A DNA stretch of 64,000 bases from Chryseobacterium taklimakanense (GCF_900187185.1 NZ_LT906465.1:62001-126000); one strand, 5' to 3'. Numbered from the stretch's first letter, positions 9,124 through 18,453 are shown. Numbers and translations: made by a program. The notes: generated from the letters alone by a model not told the origin.

Positions 9124-10152
9124 TTACTTTGTGATGTTTTTCGAGTTCAGCCAGGCCTGGTAATCTTTGGCATTTTTGGCGTGTTCTGCGTCGCTGGCTG
9201 TGAACCTGTGAAAGCCGAATTTGTCAGGATCAGCCGCCATGAAAATGTAATTGTTTTTTTCAGGATTCAGTACCGCATCCACGGAATTTTTGTCAACAAT
9301 GCATATTGGCCCCGGAGGAATTCCTGCATTTGCATAAGTGTTGTAAGGGGATGGGTGAGTAAGATGCTTGTATAAAACCCGGCGGATATCCTGAGTAAAG
9401 CCTGTGTCTTTATTGATCGCATAAATTACCGTAGGATCGCTCTGCAGCTTCATACCCTTGTGAAACCGGTTCAGGTAAAGCCCGGCGATGGTTTTCTGCT
9501 CGTCCGGCTTGCCGCCCGATTCTTTGTAAACGATTGAGGCCAAAGCGTAAACCTGGTTTTCGGTAAGGCCCGATTGCTGAAGTTTCTGTTTGCGCTCCGC
9601 AGTCCAGAAACCGTTGTACTGGTCTTCAAATTTTTTGAAGAATTCGTTTGGCTTTACCGTCCAGAAAAAGTTATAGGTATCGATGAAGAAGTATTTTTTA
9701 AGGTCTTCCGCATTGTTAAGTCCTTTTTGCTGAGCGATTTTATCAAATTCTTTAATGAATGAAAGGGAATCCAGCTCGGTTTTCCTGGCCACTCTGCCCA
9801 TCATTTGGTAAACATCGCCAAAATCTCCAATCCTGAACGTGAGGTCGGTCTGGTTACCGTTTTTGATCATGTCAACAAGTTCCGTATTGCTTTTCCCGGA
9901 AACAACCTTGTACCGTCCCGGATGGTTGAAGCGGTCCATATTGCGGTTTGCCGCCACATCTTTGAAGGCCTCAAAATTCTTCACATACGGACGGATGCTG
10001 TCGAGGATTTGCTCATATCCTGCGCCGGTCGGCACAAAGAAATAACCTTCCTTCGCGACATTGTTGGCTTTGTATTTTTTATAATAACTGAAACCGAAAA
10101 AGGCTCCGATTAAAAACAAAACAATTGCTCCGACTGCTGTTATTTTTTTCAT
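9124..10152 (-). CDS. mltG: Endolytic murein transglycosylase MltG
   Basis: The 342-residue protein has a single N-terminal membrane anchor (residues ~5-24) and the YceG-like catalytic domain. MltG cleaves nascent glycan strands in the periplasm and so sets their length. The catalytic glutamate is E211 in ASIVYKESGG, followed by IAGLYLNRFHKGMKLQSDPT, the family signature. Its start lies 12 bp after the dapF stop, so the two peptidoglycan genes form an operon read on the minus strand. Confidence 0.92.
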   Translation of the reverse strand: MKKITAVGAIVLFLIGAFFGFSYYKKYKANNVAKEGYFFVPTGAGYEQILDSIRPYVKNFEAFKDVAANRNMDRFNHPGRYKVVSGKSNTELVDMIKNGNQTDLTFRIGDFGDVYQMMGRVARKTELDSLSFIKEFDKIAQQKGLNNAEDLKKYFFIDTYNFFWTVKPNEFFKKFEDQYNGFWTAERKQKLQQSGLTENQVYALASIVYKESGGKPDEQKTIAGLYLNRFHKGMKLQSDPTVIYAINKDTGFTQDIRRVLYKHLTHPSPYNTYANAGIPPGPICIVDKNSVDAVLNPEKNNYIFMAADPDKFGFHRFTASDAEHAKNAKDYQAWLNSKNITK

Positions 10153-10164
10153 AAAATATGTTTC

Positions 10165-10977
10165 TTAGATATTAATTTTCCCTTTGAAAACCTGTCTTGC
10201 CGGGCCTTCGAGCCAGATGTTCTTAAAATTTTCACCGTCTTTTTCTGCATAAACTTTCAGGTTGCCGCCTAAAACTTTGATGTTCACCGAATCCGAATCC
10301 TGATTTTGAAGATAAGTTAAGGCCGCAGCAGTAACGCCGGTTCCGCAGCTGTAGGTCTCATCTTCTACGCCACGTTCGTAGGTGCGTACGAAAAGTTCCC
10401 CGTCATTCATTTTTTCAACAAAATTCACGTTGATTCCCTCCCGTCTGTAAGTTTCAGAATTCCTGATTTCGGAGCCTCTTTGGTAAACTTCAAAATCTTC
10501 CAAATCCTCAACATATTTCACGTAGTGGGGTGAACCGGTGTTCATTACTGAAGCGTCCCCGTCTTTGGTTATGTTTTTTACATCAATCATTTTCAGCTTT
10601 ACAATCCCGTTGCTGACTTCCGCTTCGTGCAAACCGTCAATAGCGTTGAAGGTGCATTTTTCCTCAAAAACATCCAAAAAATGTGCAAAAGCTACGATAC
10701 ACCTGCCGCCGTTACCACACATAGTGCTTTCGTTACCGTCAGAATTGTAATAAACCATTTTGAAATCTGCGGATTTAGAACGCTCTCCCTGTAGAAGTGA
10801 TGAATCTTCAGAATCATTCTCAAGCAGTATCAGGCCGTCGCCGCCAATTCCGAACCGCCTGTCGCAAAGACTTTTGATCAGTTCAGCATCTTTGCGGAAG
10901 TTCAGGTCGCGGTTATCGATCATCACAAAATCGTTTCCGGTACCCTCGTATTTATAAAAATCTAGAATATTTCGCAT
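10165..10977 (-). CDS. dapF: Diaminopimelate epimerase
   Basis: The 270-residue enzyme converts LL- to meso-diaminopimelate, for lysine and peptidoglycan synthesis. Both active-site cysteines are visible: C87 in MCGNGGRC and C211 in YSCGTGVTAAA. The N-terminal motif EGTGNDFVMID is also typical. It is the first gene of the dapF-mltG pair. The 210-bp spacer upstream holds the divergent promoters for dapF and for the 11188 gene. Confidence 0.95.
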   Translation of the reverse strand: MRNILDFYKYEGTGNDFVMIDNRDLNFRKDAELIKSLCDRRFGIGGDGLILLENDSEDSSLLQGERSKSADFKMVYYNSDGNESTMCGNGGRCIVAFAHFLDVFEEKCTFNAIDGLHEAEVSNGIVKLKMIDVKNITKDGDASVMNTGSPHYVKYVEDLEDFEVYQRGSEIRNSETYRREGINVNFVEKMNDGELFVRTYERGVEDETYSCGTGVTAAALTYLQNQDSDSVNIKVLGGNLKVYAEKDGENFKNIWLEGPARQVFKGKINI

Positions 10978-11187
10978 GCAAATTCCGGTAACTCTTATAA
11001 CCGGCGAACAAAGATAAGAAAATGCCGAAGACTGTTCTTTGATAGTAACTTGTCTGAATTTTATTTGTTGGTTATTGATCTGATATTCATTATATAAAAT
11101 ATTCCTTAAATGATGTATCTTATTGCTACGGTAAAGTACTTAACATTGTATCAGTATAAAATCACTTAATCACAAAATATTATTATT

Positions 11188-11661
11188 ATGGAAGATAATC
11201 GCAACCAAAACGGTGGGAACAATTCCCAAAGCGACAACGGTCAAACCTTTGCAAACAACCAAGGCAAGCAGAATAACGGCGGCGAACCACAAAAAGACGG
11301 CGGCGGCCAGCAGAACAACGACAGAAGCGGCTCTGGAACCGACGGCGAAAACAACCACCAAAACCAGCAGAAGCAGCAAAATGATAATTCAGGCAGCCAT
11401 TATGAAAGCTCCGGCGCAGAAAGCCCAAACAGAGGTGACCGCTCGGGCTCTGATTCCAACGAAAACAGCAGACGCGGAAATCCCTCGAACGAAACCGAGA
11501 ATGACCGGATGAATGAAAGCCAGCCACAAACCAACCGCGGCACGGACAGCGGAGACTATACCGATGAAAACCGAAGCAGCAACGATGGCGGCTGGAGTGG
11601 AGGAAACGGTGGTAATGGCAACGGTGGGAACGACAACAACGGAAACCAAGGATCGAACTGA
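11188..11661 (+). CDS. Low-complexity, intrinsically disordered Asn/Gly/Gln/Ser-rich protein
   Basis: The 157-residue product consists almost entirely of N, G, Q, S, D, E, K and R. It has no hydrophobic core, no signal peptide and no cysteine. The C-terminal third is G/N-rich (GGWSGGNGGNGNGG). The + strand frame is preferred because it starts with ATG after an A/T-rich promoter-like leader and ends just before a terminator. The other open frames over the same DNA translate to equally repetitive but less plausible sequences. Function is unknown; hydrophilic disordered proteins of this kind are sometimes linked to desiccation or stress, which is only a guess here. Confidence 0.6.
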   Translation: MEDNRNQNGGNNSQSDNGQTFANNQGKQNNGGEPQKDGGGQQNNDRSGSGTDGENNHQNQQKQQNDNSGSHYESSGAESPNRGDRSGSDSNENSRRGNPSNETENDRMNESQPQTNRGTDSGDYTDENRSSNDGGWSGGNGGNGNGGNDNNGNQGSN

Positions 11662-11696
11662 TAAAACATTTCGATTTTTGGAGTTTTCCCCAAAAG

Positions 11697-11732
11697 AAAA
11701 GCGGTTTTCAAATTTTTGATTACCGCTTTTTT
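11697..11732. terminator. Bidirectional terminator between the disordered protein gene and pnuC
   Basis: The arms AAAAGCGGT (11697-11705) and ACCGCTTTT (11722-11730) are followed by a T-run, with A-rich sequence on the other side. Confidence 0.8.
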
Positions 11733-11735
11733 ATT

Positions 11736-12398
11736 TTATGCAGCTTTTAGGCTCTTCCGCCATTGCAGAAATCCGATGACCGCCATAACCGTGAAAACCA
11801 AATACTGAATCGAGGTAATTCCCAGGCCTTTATAAATCATCATTGGCACACAGATCAAATCGCCAACGATCCAGAACAGCCAGTTTTCGATTTTGCGTTT
11901 CGCCATCAGCCACATACCAACCAGGAAAACCGCTGTCGTAAAAACATCAAGCCAGTTGGCCCAGTCCAAATGATAAAGTCCCATATCCACACCTTTCATC
12001 GAGAATTTATTGTCAATAAAAGGTTTGTAATAATAAATCAGCGTTACCAGGCCTAAACTTAGAATGAACAGTATCGCAGCAAAAATCCATTGTTTTTTTG
12101 TAGCCCAGGAAACCTCTACGTGGATGTGGTCTTGCGAACTTTTAGACCAAAGAATCCATCCGTAAATGCTCATTACGGTATAGTAAAAATTTATCATCAT
12201 ATCGCCCAAAAGCCCGAATACAAAGAGGATATAAACATAAATGACCGTAGAGACGATGCCGGTCGGGTAGACCCAGATATTTTTTTTGATCGAGAAGTAA
12301 ACACTCAGAAGCCCGAAGATGGTGCCCAAAGCTTCAAGAATGATCTGCCACATTTCGTAGCTTTCATAAGGCTTAAGAAAAAGGTCGTAGAGATTCAT
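11736..12398 (-). CDS. pnuC: Nicotinamide riboside transporter PnuC
   Basis: The 220-residue membrane protein has about seven hydrophobic segments and the PnuC pattern: an early GLLSVYFSIKKNIWVYPTGI segment and the conserved YGWILW motif. PnuC imports nicotinamide riboside for NAD salvage by facilitated diffusion coupled to a kinase. No NadR-like kinase or thiamine riboswitch is seen nearby; the 5' region (12399-12630) shows no TPP-type structure. It is convergent with the disordered-protein gene. Confidence 0.88.
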   Translation of the reverse strand: MNLYDLFLKPYESYEMWQIILEALGTIFGLLSVYFSIKKNIWVYPTGIVSTVIYVYILFVFGLLGDMMINFYYTVMSIYGWILWSKSSQDHIHVEVSWATKKQWIFAAILFILSLGLVTLIYYYKPFIDNKFSMKGVDMGLYHLDWANWLDVFTTAVFLVGMWLMAKRKIENWLFWIVGDLICVPMMIYKGLGITSIQYLVFTVMAVIGFLQWRKSLKAA

Positions 12399-12662
12399 TT
12401 GCCAAAGATAGTAAAAGAGCGGATGAGTGGTTAAGTGCTGTTCACTAAATTCATTTCAGACTTGGAACGCTCTTTCTGCCTGAACCGCTAACTGCAATTC
12501 TTCTAAATAGTCCAGCCTAAAATTCTTATAGAACTAAATTGTTCGAAAAATACATTTTGAGGTGAGAGCCTGAATAATGTTAGGATTTTTCAAAAATTAT
12601 CTTTTAAAAAATATTAACATTTCCAAAAAAGTTATATTTTCGTGAAAATTAAAAAATATACT

Positions 12663-14321
12663 ATGTCAAATTTATGGAGAACAAAACCGCTCGGCCAACT
12701 TTTAGCAGAGGCGGACGAGTCGGAAAAGGGGCTGAAAAAAACACTTTCGGCAGGAGCATTGGTGGCGTTGGGAATCGGGGCCATTATCGGAGCCGGCTTA
12801 TTTTCAATTACCGGGATGGCGGCAGCCAACCACGCCGGACCGGGGATCATGATTTCTTTTGTTATTGCAGCCATCGGCTGTGCTTTTGCCGGGCTATGCT
12901 ATGCTGAATTTGCCTCTATGATACCGGTTGCGGGAAGTGCCTATACCTATTCTTATGCCACGATGGGCGAATTTATCGCGTGGATTATTGGCTGGGACCT
13001 TGTTTTGGAATATGCTGTGGGTGCCGCTACAGTAGCTTCCAGTTGGAGCGGTTATCTGGGGAAACTTTTAGCCAATTTTGGCATGGCTCTTCCCGAAAAT
13101 CTTATGACCACTCCTTTTGATGGGGGACTGATTAATTTACCTGCTGTTTTCATTGTAAGCATCATGTCTCTGGTACTCATCAAAGGAACCAGTGAATCTG
13201 CTTGGGTAAATAATGCTATTGTGGTAATGAAAGTCGCCATTGTGCTCATTTTCATTTTTGTGGGTTTAAAATACATAAGGCCTGAAAATTTAACCCCACT
13301 GGTTCCGGAAAATACCGGCAAGTTCGGTGAATTCGGCTGGAGCGGTATCATTCGGGCGGCCGCCATTGTATTCTTTGCCTATATTGGGTTTGATGCGGTT
13401 TCTACGGCTGCACAGGAGACAAAAAATCCGAAAAAGGCAATGCCAATCGGGATCATGGGCTCACTCCTGATCTGTACTGTCCTATATATTGTTTTTGCGT
13501 ATGTCATGGTAGGGGTGGTGCATTATTCCAAGTTTACATCAGGAAGTGCGGGCGACCACCTGGCGCCTGTTGCCATTGCCATAGAAAATATGGGCGATAT
13601 TGTGAACGGAAAAGTGATTCCGGCATATCCATGGCTCAATACCACCATTATTATTGCAATTCTTCTGGGTTATGCTTCTGTAATTCTGGTGATGCTGATG
13701 GGGCAGAGCCGTGTTTTTTACTCCATGAGTAAGGACGGCCTTCTTCCAAAAGTCTTTTCCGAAGTTCATCAGCGTTTCCGTACACCATTTAAGTCCAACA
13801 TTTTCTTCATGATTCTGGTAAGTGCATTTGCAGCGTTTATTCCGGGAAGAGTAGTTGGAGAAATGACTTCCATCGGAACGCTGTTTGCTTTCATCCTGGT
13901 TTGCGTAGGAGTTTTGGTGATGAGAAAAACTCAGCCTGATGCTCCCAGAGCTTTCAAAACGCCACTGGTTCCTTTAATCCCTGTACTGGGTATTTTGGTA
14001 TGTTTCGGTATGATGGCTTTCCTTCCGTTTGATACATGGATCCGTCTTGTGGCCTGGATGATGCTCGGTCTTGATATTTACCTGTTCCGGGGAATTAAAA
14101 ATTCATTCCTTGGAAAGCAGAACGGTACCACAGATGACCCGAAAAACTACAGAATTACCGCTATTTCCGGTTTCGGACTTACCCTCTTACTGGTGGTCTT
14201 AACCTATCTGCACCACAGCAATGTAGATGTGAATGATGAAGGTCTGCTGTATTTCTCTCTGTTCATGATTGTTTTCCATACATTCTATTATGGATACTAT
14301 CTGCTGAAAGGAAAAAAATAG
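12663..14321 (+). CDS. APC-family amino acid permease (cationic amino acid transporter type)
   Basis: The product is a 552-residue polytopic inner-membrane transporter with about 12-14 hydrophobic segments. The first carries the APC motif GIGAIIGAGLFSITG; QETKNPKKAMPIGI in the middle and MGQSRVFYSMSKDGLLP later are typical of the YhdG/CAT subfamily. The ATG at 12663 is preferred over an upstream in-frame GTG (12642), because a TATATTTT promoter-like box (12633-12640) overlaps the region where that GTG's leader would be. Substrate (amino acid/proton symport) is inferred from the family. A terminator follows directly. Confidence 0.88.
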   Translation: MSNLWRTKPLGQLLAEADESEKGLKKTLSAGALVALGIGAIIGAGLFSITGMAAANHAGPGIMISFVIAAIGCAFAGLCYAEFASMIPVAGSAYTYSYATMGEFIAWIIGWDLVLEYAVGAATVASSWSGYLGKLLANFGMALPENLMTTPFDGGLINLPAVFIVSIMSLVLIKGTSESAWVNNAIVVMKVAIVLIFIFVGLKYIRPENLTPLVPENTGKFGEFGWSGIIRAAAIVFFAYIGFDAVSTAAQETKNPKKAMPIGIMGSLLICTVLYIVFAYVMVGVVHYSKFTSGSAGDHLAPVAIAIENMGDIVNGKVIPAYPWLNTTIIIAILLGYASVILVMLMGQSRVFYSMSKDGLLPKVFSEVHQRFRTPFKSNIFFMILVSAFAAFIPGRVVGEMTSIGTLFAFILVCVGVLVMRKTQPDAPRAFKTPLVPLIPVLGILVCFGMMAFLPFDTWIRLVAWMMLGLDIYLFRGIKNSFLGKQNGTTDDPKNYRITAISGFGLTLLLVVLTYLHHSNVDVNDEGLLYFSLFMIVFHTFYYGYYLLKGKK

Positions 14322-14342
14322 AAAGTAAAATAATCTGTGACT

Positions 14343-14370
14343 GCCCGGCTTTATGTCGGGCTTTTTTTTA
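14343..14370 (+). terminator. Rho-independent terminator after the permease
   Basis: GCCCGGC and GTCGGGC form a 7-bp stem (one G-U pair), followed by eight T. Confidence 0.8.
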
Positions 14371-14392
14371 TTTTTGAATTTCAATTAGAAAC

Positions 14393-15412
14393 ATGAAACA
14401 CCTAATTTCTTTACTGATATTTTTATCTGCGACTTCTTCTTTGTTTGCACAGAAACTGAAGATGGAAACCCTGTTCCAGGATAAAATAAGCATCCGCGCC
14501 ATCGAAATATGGAATAACAGAGTATATTATACAGGTACCGAATCCAAATTCGGTTACGTTTCACTAAAAGATTCTGCGGACAGAAAGCAAATCCGGCTGT
14601 CCGGAGATAAACTGCAGTTCAGGACACTTGCACAGGACAGGAATACCTTCTATACCATCAGCATCGAGAGCCCTGCGCAATTTTTCAGAATTGACAAAAA
14701 ATCTCTGGAAAACAGAATCATTTACACAGATACAGAGAAAAATGCATTTTACGATGCGCTGATCTACAGTAACGGGATGTTTTACACCTTCAGTGATCCC
14801 AATCCGGACCTCAAACTGAAATTTGCAGAATTCAACTACTGGAATGAAAATTTTGTGTCAAAATTTTATACGGAACCGCAGTTAAAAGAAGGTGAGGCCG
14901 CATTTGCCGCCAGCAATACCAATATTGCCGCCAGTAACCGCTATCTTTGGATTGCCACAGGAGGAAAAAGTTCCCGCATACTGCGCCTTGACCGCAAGAA
15001 CAGAAATTTTGAAATTTTTGAAACCCCTTTTATTCACGGAACGGTTTCACAGGGGATATATTCCATTGATTTTCATAAGGATAAATTCGGAATTGCAGCA
15101 GGAGGCGATTATACCCAACAGGAAGCTAATTTCAACAACATTGCCACTACAGATAACGCCGGACAAACATGGCAAATTCAGGCGAGCGGTAAGAATGCCG
15201 GATACACCACCTGCGTAAAAATCCGCCCCGGCTCAAAAGGAAAAGAAATTATTGCCGTGGGCGACCGGCATATATCTTACTCAAATGATTTCGGGAAAAC
15301 ATGGAAAGTGATTTCAGAGGAAAAGGGATTCTATGTTGCGGAGTGGTTAAACAGAAAAACGGTCGTACTCGCCGGGAAAGACCGCATAGTAATGGCAAAT
15401 TTTGTATTTTGA
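14393..15412 (+). CDS. Exported BNR/YCF48-like beta-propeller protein
   Basis: The 339-residue protein has a cleavable signal peptide ending at LFAQK. The rest is beta-rich with repeated propeller motifs such as ATTDNAGQTWQIQASG and YSNDFGKTWKVIS, the Asp-box/BNR pattern (S/T-x-D-x-G-x-T-W). Bacteroidota homologues are often labelled oxidoreductase or photosystem-stability-factor-like without evidence. It is likely periplasmic, with unknown ligand. It sits just after the permease terminator and is the last gene of the ordinary core region. Confidence 0.75.
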   Translation: MKHLISLLIFLSATSSLFAQKLKMETLFQDKISIRAIEIWNNRVYYTGTESKFGYVSLKDSADRKQIRLSGDKLQFRTLAQDRNTFYTISIESPAQFFRIDKKSLENRIIYTDTEKNAFYDALIYSNGMFYTFSDPNPDLKLKFAEFNYWNENFVSKFYTEPQLKEGEAAFAASNTNIAASNRYLWIATGGKSSRILRLDRKNRNFEIFETPFIHGTVSQGIYSIDFHKDKFGIAAGGDYTQQEANFNNIATTDNAGQTWQIQASGKNAGYTTCVKIRPGSKGKEIIAVGDRHISYSNDFGKTWKVISEEKGFYVAEWLNRKTVVLAGKDRIVMANFVF

Positions 15413-15520
15413 TCTATCAAAAATTAGTTAAAACTGCCAAGCTGTAAGCCGTTGTGCGCAATTTGACAAAATTTCGTTTTAAATAGAAAATTAAATTTAA
15501 TTTTGATAAAAAGATTTAAA

Positions 15521-15763
15521 ATGAATACAGATTTACAAATACAAAATAAAAAACTTGAATTAATTCAATGGTTATCAACTATTGAAGACTTGCATATTCT
15601 TGATAAAATTTCGGATATGATTTCTTGCGAGCGAAAAAAAGATTGGTGGGACGACATTTCTGAGGCTGAAAAAAGATCAATTGAAAAGGGAATTGCACAA
15701 GCGGATGCAGGAAAATTGAATCCACATTCTAAAGCAAGAAAAATTTATGGAAAAAGAATATGA
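15521..15763 (+). CDS. Type II antitoxin (addiction-module component)
   Basis: The 80-residue protein starts at the ATG at 15521; an upstream in-frame start at 15503 is less likely. It contains the Bacteroidota antitoxin pattern DWWDDISEAEKRSIEKG followed by a basic tail that would wrap the toxin. Its stop overlaps the next start (15747) by 17 bp, the usual antitoxin-toxin arrangement. The partner toxin is frameshifted, so this antitoxin may be an orphan. Confidence 0.7.
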   Translation: MNTDLQIQNKKLELIQWLSTIEDLHILDKISDMISCERKKDWWDDISEAEKRSIEKGIAQADAGKLNPHSKARKIYGKRI

Positions 15764-16045
15764 AATCATTTGGACGGATCTTGCGTTAGAAGAACTTGCT
15801 GAAACTTTTGAATATCTTGAAGAAAATTTACCGAAAAGGAAGTTGACAATTTAGGAGATGAAATCGAGCGAATTCTTGCGATAATTTCTGTAAATCCACA
15901 AATATTTCCAATTTCAAGTAGAAAGAAAATTAGAAAGGCTGTGATATTAAAATTTAATACAATGTATTATAGAATTACCGGAAATCATATACAAATACTT
16001 TCTTTTTTCTCGAACCGCAAAGATCCGGAAGGCGAAAAAATATAA
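15747..16045 (+). pseudogene. RelE/ParE-family toxin, frameshifted
   Basis: Translation from ATG 15747 gives MEKEYEIIWTDLALEELAET... and stops at a TAG (15852-15854). The continuation is intact in another frame, from TEKEVDNLGDEIERILAI (about 15835) to NRKDPEGEKI and a stop at 16043-16045. The pieces join into one normal ~98-residue ParE/RelE-type toxin if one A is restored near AATTTACCG (15828-15836). Loss of this toxin while keeping the antitoxin is a common decay path. A sequencing error at this spot is the alternative. Confidence 0.75.
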
Positions 16046-16447
16046 AAAAACTACAGATAACAGCTAAGTTCTCGTTTCGTGCGAAGCGCCAACAGTGAAA
16101 AACCTGTTGAGCGGAAACTTCGGGAGTTTTTTCAGCATTATGGGTTTATCGGCGAAGGATTTTAGAGATTTACAGGGGATTTCTGGAAGAACCTCTTTTT
16201 TGGGCGGTTCACCCGTTTTTAGCTTAATTTTACAAAGTTACAGTTAGGTGGTTGTTAAAGCTGCCGAAGCTGTAGTTCAGCGGATCTTTAAGTTATTAAT
16301 TTCTTTAAAAAAATACAAAAATCTATAATAAATCTGTTATTTCTCCAATATATTTTTGGTTTTAAATTGAATGTATACTGTGGAAGAAGTGCTGTAAGCA
16401 GGGAAGAACAGTCGTTTAAAAAAATCTATAAAGTAATAGTCCGGCAA
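16046..16447. other. Non-coding spacer, 402 bp
   Basis: No convincing gene on either strand. Several GTTG/CAAC-rich patches (for example GCGCCAAC at 16088-16095) look like recombination debris, but I could not pair them into a full attC site. An A/T-rich stretch at 16300-16360 probably holds the promoter of the acetyltransferase. Confidence 0.4.
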
Positions 16448-16918
16448 ATGAGTAAAAAAAACGTGGTTGAAATCATAGAATTTTCAGAAGAGTTATCTGA
16501 ACCAATTAAGACACTGAATTACGAGTGGCTTGAAAAATATTTTCGTATAGAAGAAGGTGATGTTACATCTCTTTCAGATCCCCAAAAGCATATCATAGAC
16601 AAAGGCGGCCATATTTATTATGCTAAACTCGATGGTGAAATTGTTGGTACAGCCTCACTGTTAAAGAAAAGTGAAACGGCTTACGAATTAGGTAAATTGG
16701 CTGTCAGCGACAAAGCACAGGGACACGGTATTGGGACAATATTGATTGAACATTGCTTAAATATTGCCAAACAAAAACAAATAACGACACTTATTTTATA
16801 CTCAAACACAACGTTGCAATCGGCTATTCATTTATTTAGAAAATACGGGTTTGAGGAAGTTGAACTGGAAAGTGGAGTTTACGAAAGAGCAAATATCAAA
16901 ATGGAGAAACACTTTTAA
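16448..16918 (+). CDS. GNAT-family N-acetyltransferase
   Basis: The 156-residue protein is a complete single GNAT domain. The acetyl-CoA pyrophosphate-binding loop appears as KAQGHGIGTILIEHC, preceded by a beta strand YELGKLAVS. The ATG at 16448 is preferred; the open frame reaches back to a TTG at 16367, but the added residues are not GNAT-like. Acceptor substrate is unknown. Standing between a decayed toxin-antitoxin pair and a recombinase, it is probably accessory DNA. Confidence 0.85.
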   Translation: MSKKNVVEIIEFSEELSEPIKTLNYEWLEKYFRIEEGDVTSLSDPQKHIIDKGGHIYYAKLDGEIVGTASLLKKSETAYELGKLAVSDKAQGHGIGTILIEHCLNIAKQKQITTLILYSNTTLQSAIHLFRKYGFEEVELESGVYERANIKMEKHF

Positions 16919-16948
16919 ACAGGAAAGAACATCCGTTTTAGAAAAAAA

Positions 16949-18019
16949 TTATAAAGAATCCAGCGGACTTTTTATCCTGGACTTTGAAAGGTCTGTCACA
17001 TGCGTGTAGATTTGGGTGGTTTTAATGGAATTATGCCCAAGGAGCTCCTGAATAAAGCGGATATCGGTTCCTGTTTCCATTAAGTGAGTGGCAAAACTGT
17101 GGCGCAATCCGTGAATACCAACTTTCTTGCGAATGCCTACCTTTTCCATCGCCTTCCTAAATACCGCCTGCGCAGACCGTACAGAATATGCCTCGCCTTC
17201 TTTACCCTCGAAAAGGTAAACCTTTGGGCGGTAGGTCAGGTAATATTCCCGCAATTCTGGCAGTAAAGTTTGTGGAAGTACGGCGATGCGGTCTTTTTTA
17301 CCTTTTCCCTGTTCGATGCGCACCAGCATTTCCGCACTGTCGATATCGGAAAGTTTTAACGCTACCACTTCACTCACACGGAGCCCCATGCCGTAACACA
17401 CTTTCAGAATAAGTGAATGTTTGGGATTTTCTGTGGCAGCTATTATTTTCTTGATTTCAGCTTTGCTGAGCATTTTGGGAAGCAGCAGTTTTTTCTTTGG
17501 GCGCGGAATGTCGAAAAACATTTTTTCGCGGTGGAGCACTTGCTCAAAATAAAACTTTACGGCATTCATGCGGCTGTGGATTTCGCTTTCCGAGAGTTTC
17601 AGTTTTTCGTGGCAGTAGAGGAAATAAGATCGCAAACGTTCGGGAGAAAGCTCCTGCACGGGATAACTTTTTAGGATGTAGAGCAACTGTGCAAATTCTA
17701 TGCTGTAAGTGCGTATGGTATTTTGGCTGTACCGTTTCAGCAGGAGATGTTCCCGGAAACGCTGGAACTCCGGCAAATTGACAAGGTGAATTTTGGAGAG
17801 TACTGCCTTGCCAATTATTTTCTCGGGCAGCCCAAAAAGTTTGCGGTAGTGCCTGCTATCAGTAACGTACCATTTTTTTTGTGACGCGGACCACCGTGCT
17901 TTTGTGTGTTCGCGCAGAAAGGAAATGAGCTGCCGGTCTTTTTCAAACTGCACCCAAATGACGTTGGAGCCGTTGTGAGTTCCGGAGGAAAACTGAAATC
18001 TTTTGTCTGAAAAATCCAT
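16949..18019 (-). CDS. XerC/IntI-like tyrosine recombinase
   Basis: The 356-residue recombinase (from the ATG at 18019; a TTG at 18109 would add 30 poorly typical residues) has an N-terminal ~70-residue extension (VQFEKDRQLISFLREHTKARW), a SAM-like core-binding domain, and a C-terminal catalytic domain. All catalytic residues are present: R214 (GMGLRVSEV), H303-x-x-R306 (HGLRHSFATH), H329 (LLGHNS) and nucleophile Y338 (QIYTHV). Length is close to IntI1 (337 aa), but I cannot see the IntI-specific insertion with confidence. It is the only free-standing Xer-like recombinase in the window and a candidate partner for the distant attC array at 55-62 kb. Confidence 0.85.
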   Translation of the reverse strand: MDFSDKRFQFSSGTHNGSNVIWVQFEKDRQLISFLREHTKARWSASQKKWYVTDSRHYRKLFGLPEKIIGKAVLSKIHLVNLPEFQRFREHLLLKRYSQNTIRTYSIEFAQLLYILKSYPVQELSPERLRSYFLYCHEKLKLSESEIHSRMNAVKFYFEQVLHREKMFFDIPRPKKKLLLPKMLSKAEIKKIIAATENPKHSLILKVCYGMGLRVSEVVALKLSDIDSAEMLVRIEQGKGKKDRIAVLPQTLLPELREYYLTYRPKVYLFEGKEGEAYSVRSAQAVFRKAMEKVGIRKKVGIHGLRHSFATHLMETGTDIRFIQELLGHNSIKTTQIYTHVTDLSKSRIKSPLDSL

Positions 18020-18453
18020 ACAACCACTGCGTATTTTGTATATATTAAAAAAAGCTAAAATCAGATGGCGTTGCACGTCGTCCTTACGCCAATAATTTAA
18101 AATACGCAATCCAAATATAGCTATAAAATATTAATATACAAATAGTTAATGAGGATTCAAAAAAAAATTAACATTTTTTGATGTTTGATTCAAAAATATT
18201 CATATATTTGAGTGTTATACGATTTATTCAAATCAATTATTCAAAATGCTCTAAAATGCCTATTAAATGGCAATTTACTGAATTTAACATATTAAAATAA
18301 AGCATAAAAAAGCATAGAAATATGCTATTTGTTGGACTAAATGTTTTACCTTTGTATTAGGTTGCACTACTTTAGTAATCACCCTGTTCATCAGGTTTCA
18401 TTCCATTACACAAAGTTGCACAAAAAACTAGTATTAACCTAGTATTTATCGGT
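18020..18453. other. A/T-rich spacer between two divergent recombinase genes
   Basis: This 434-bp region separates the recombinases and should hold both promoters. An 8-bp direct repeat, CTAGTATT, occurs at 18428-18435 and 18439-18446, just before the integrase start. An attachment site of the element is expected here, but I found no matching copy elsewhere in the window. Confidence 0.4.

Noticed and set aside
11213-11719. Alternative frames over the low-complexity gene on both strands
   Set aside because: They are repetitive by-products of the biased sequence; only the 11188 frame has a sensible start and terminator.
12560-12600. GAGGTGAGAGCCTGAATAATG resembling part of a TPP riboswitch
   Set aside because: The conserved CTGAGA and ACCTGA-TCTGG cores are absent and the element precedes an amino-acid permease.
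15447-15462. CCGTTGTGCGCAA resembling an attC right box
   Set aside because: The bases match the right end of attC4, but no matching left box (TTGCGCACAAC) or repeat body is found nearby, so it is not called as a cassette boundary.
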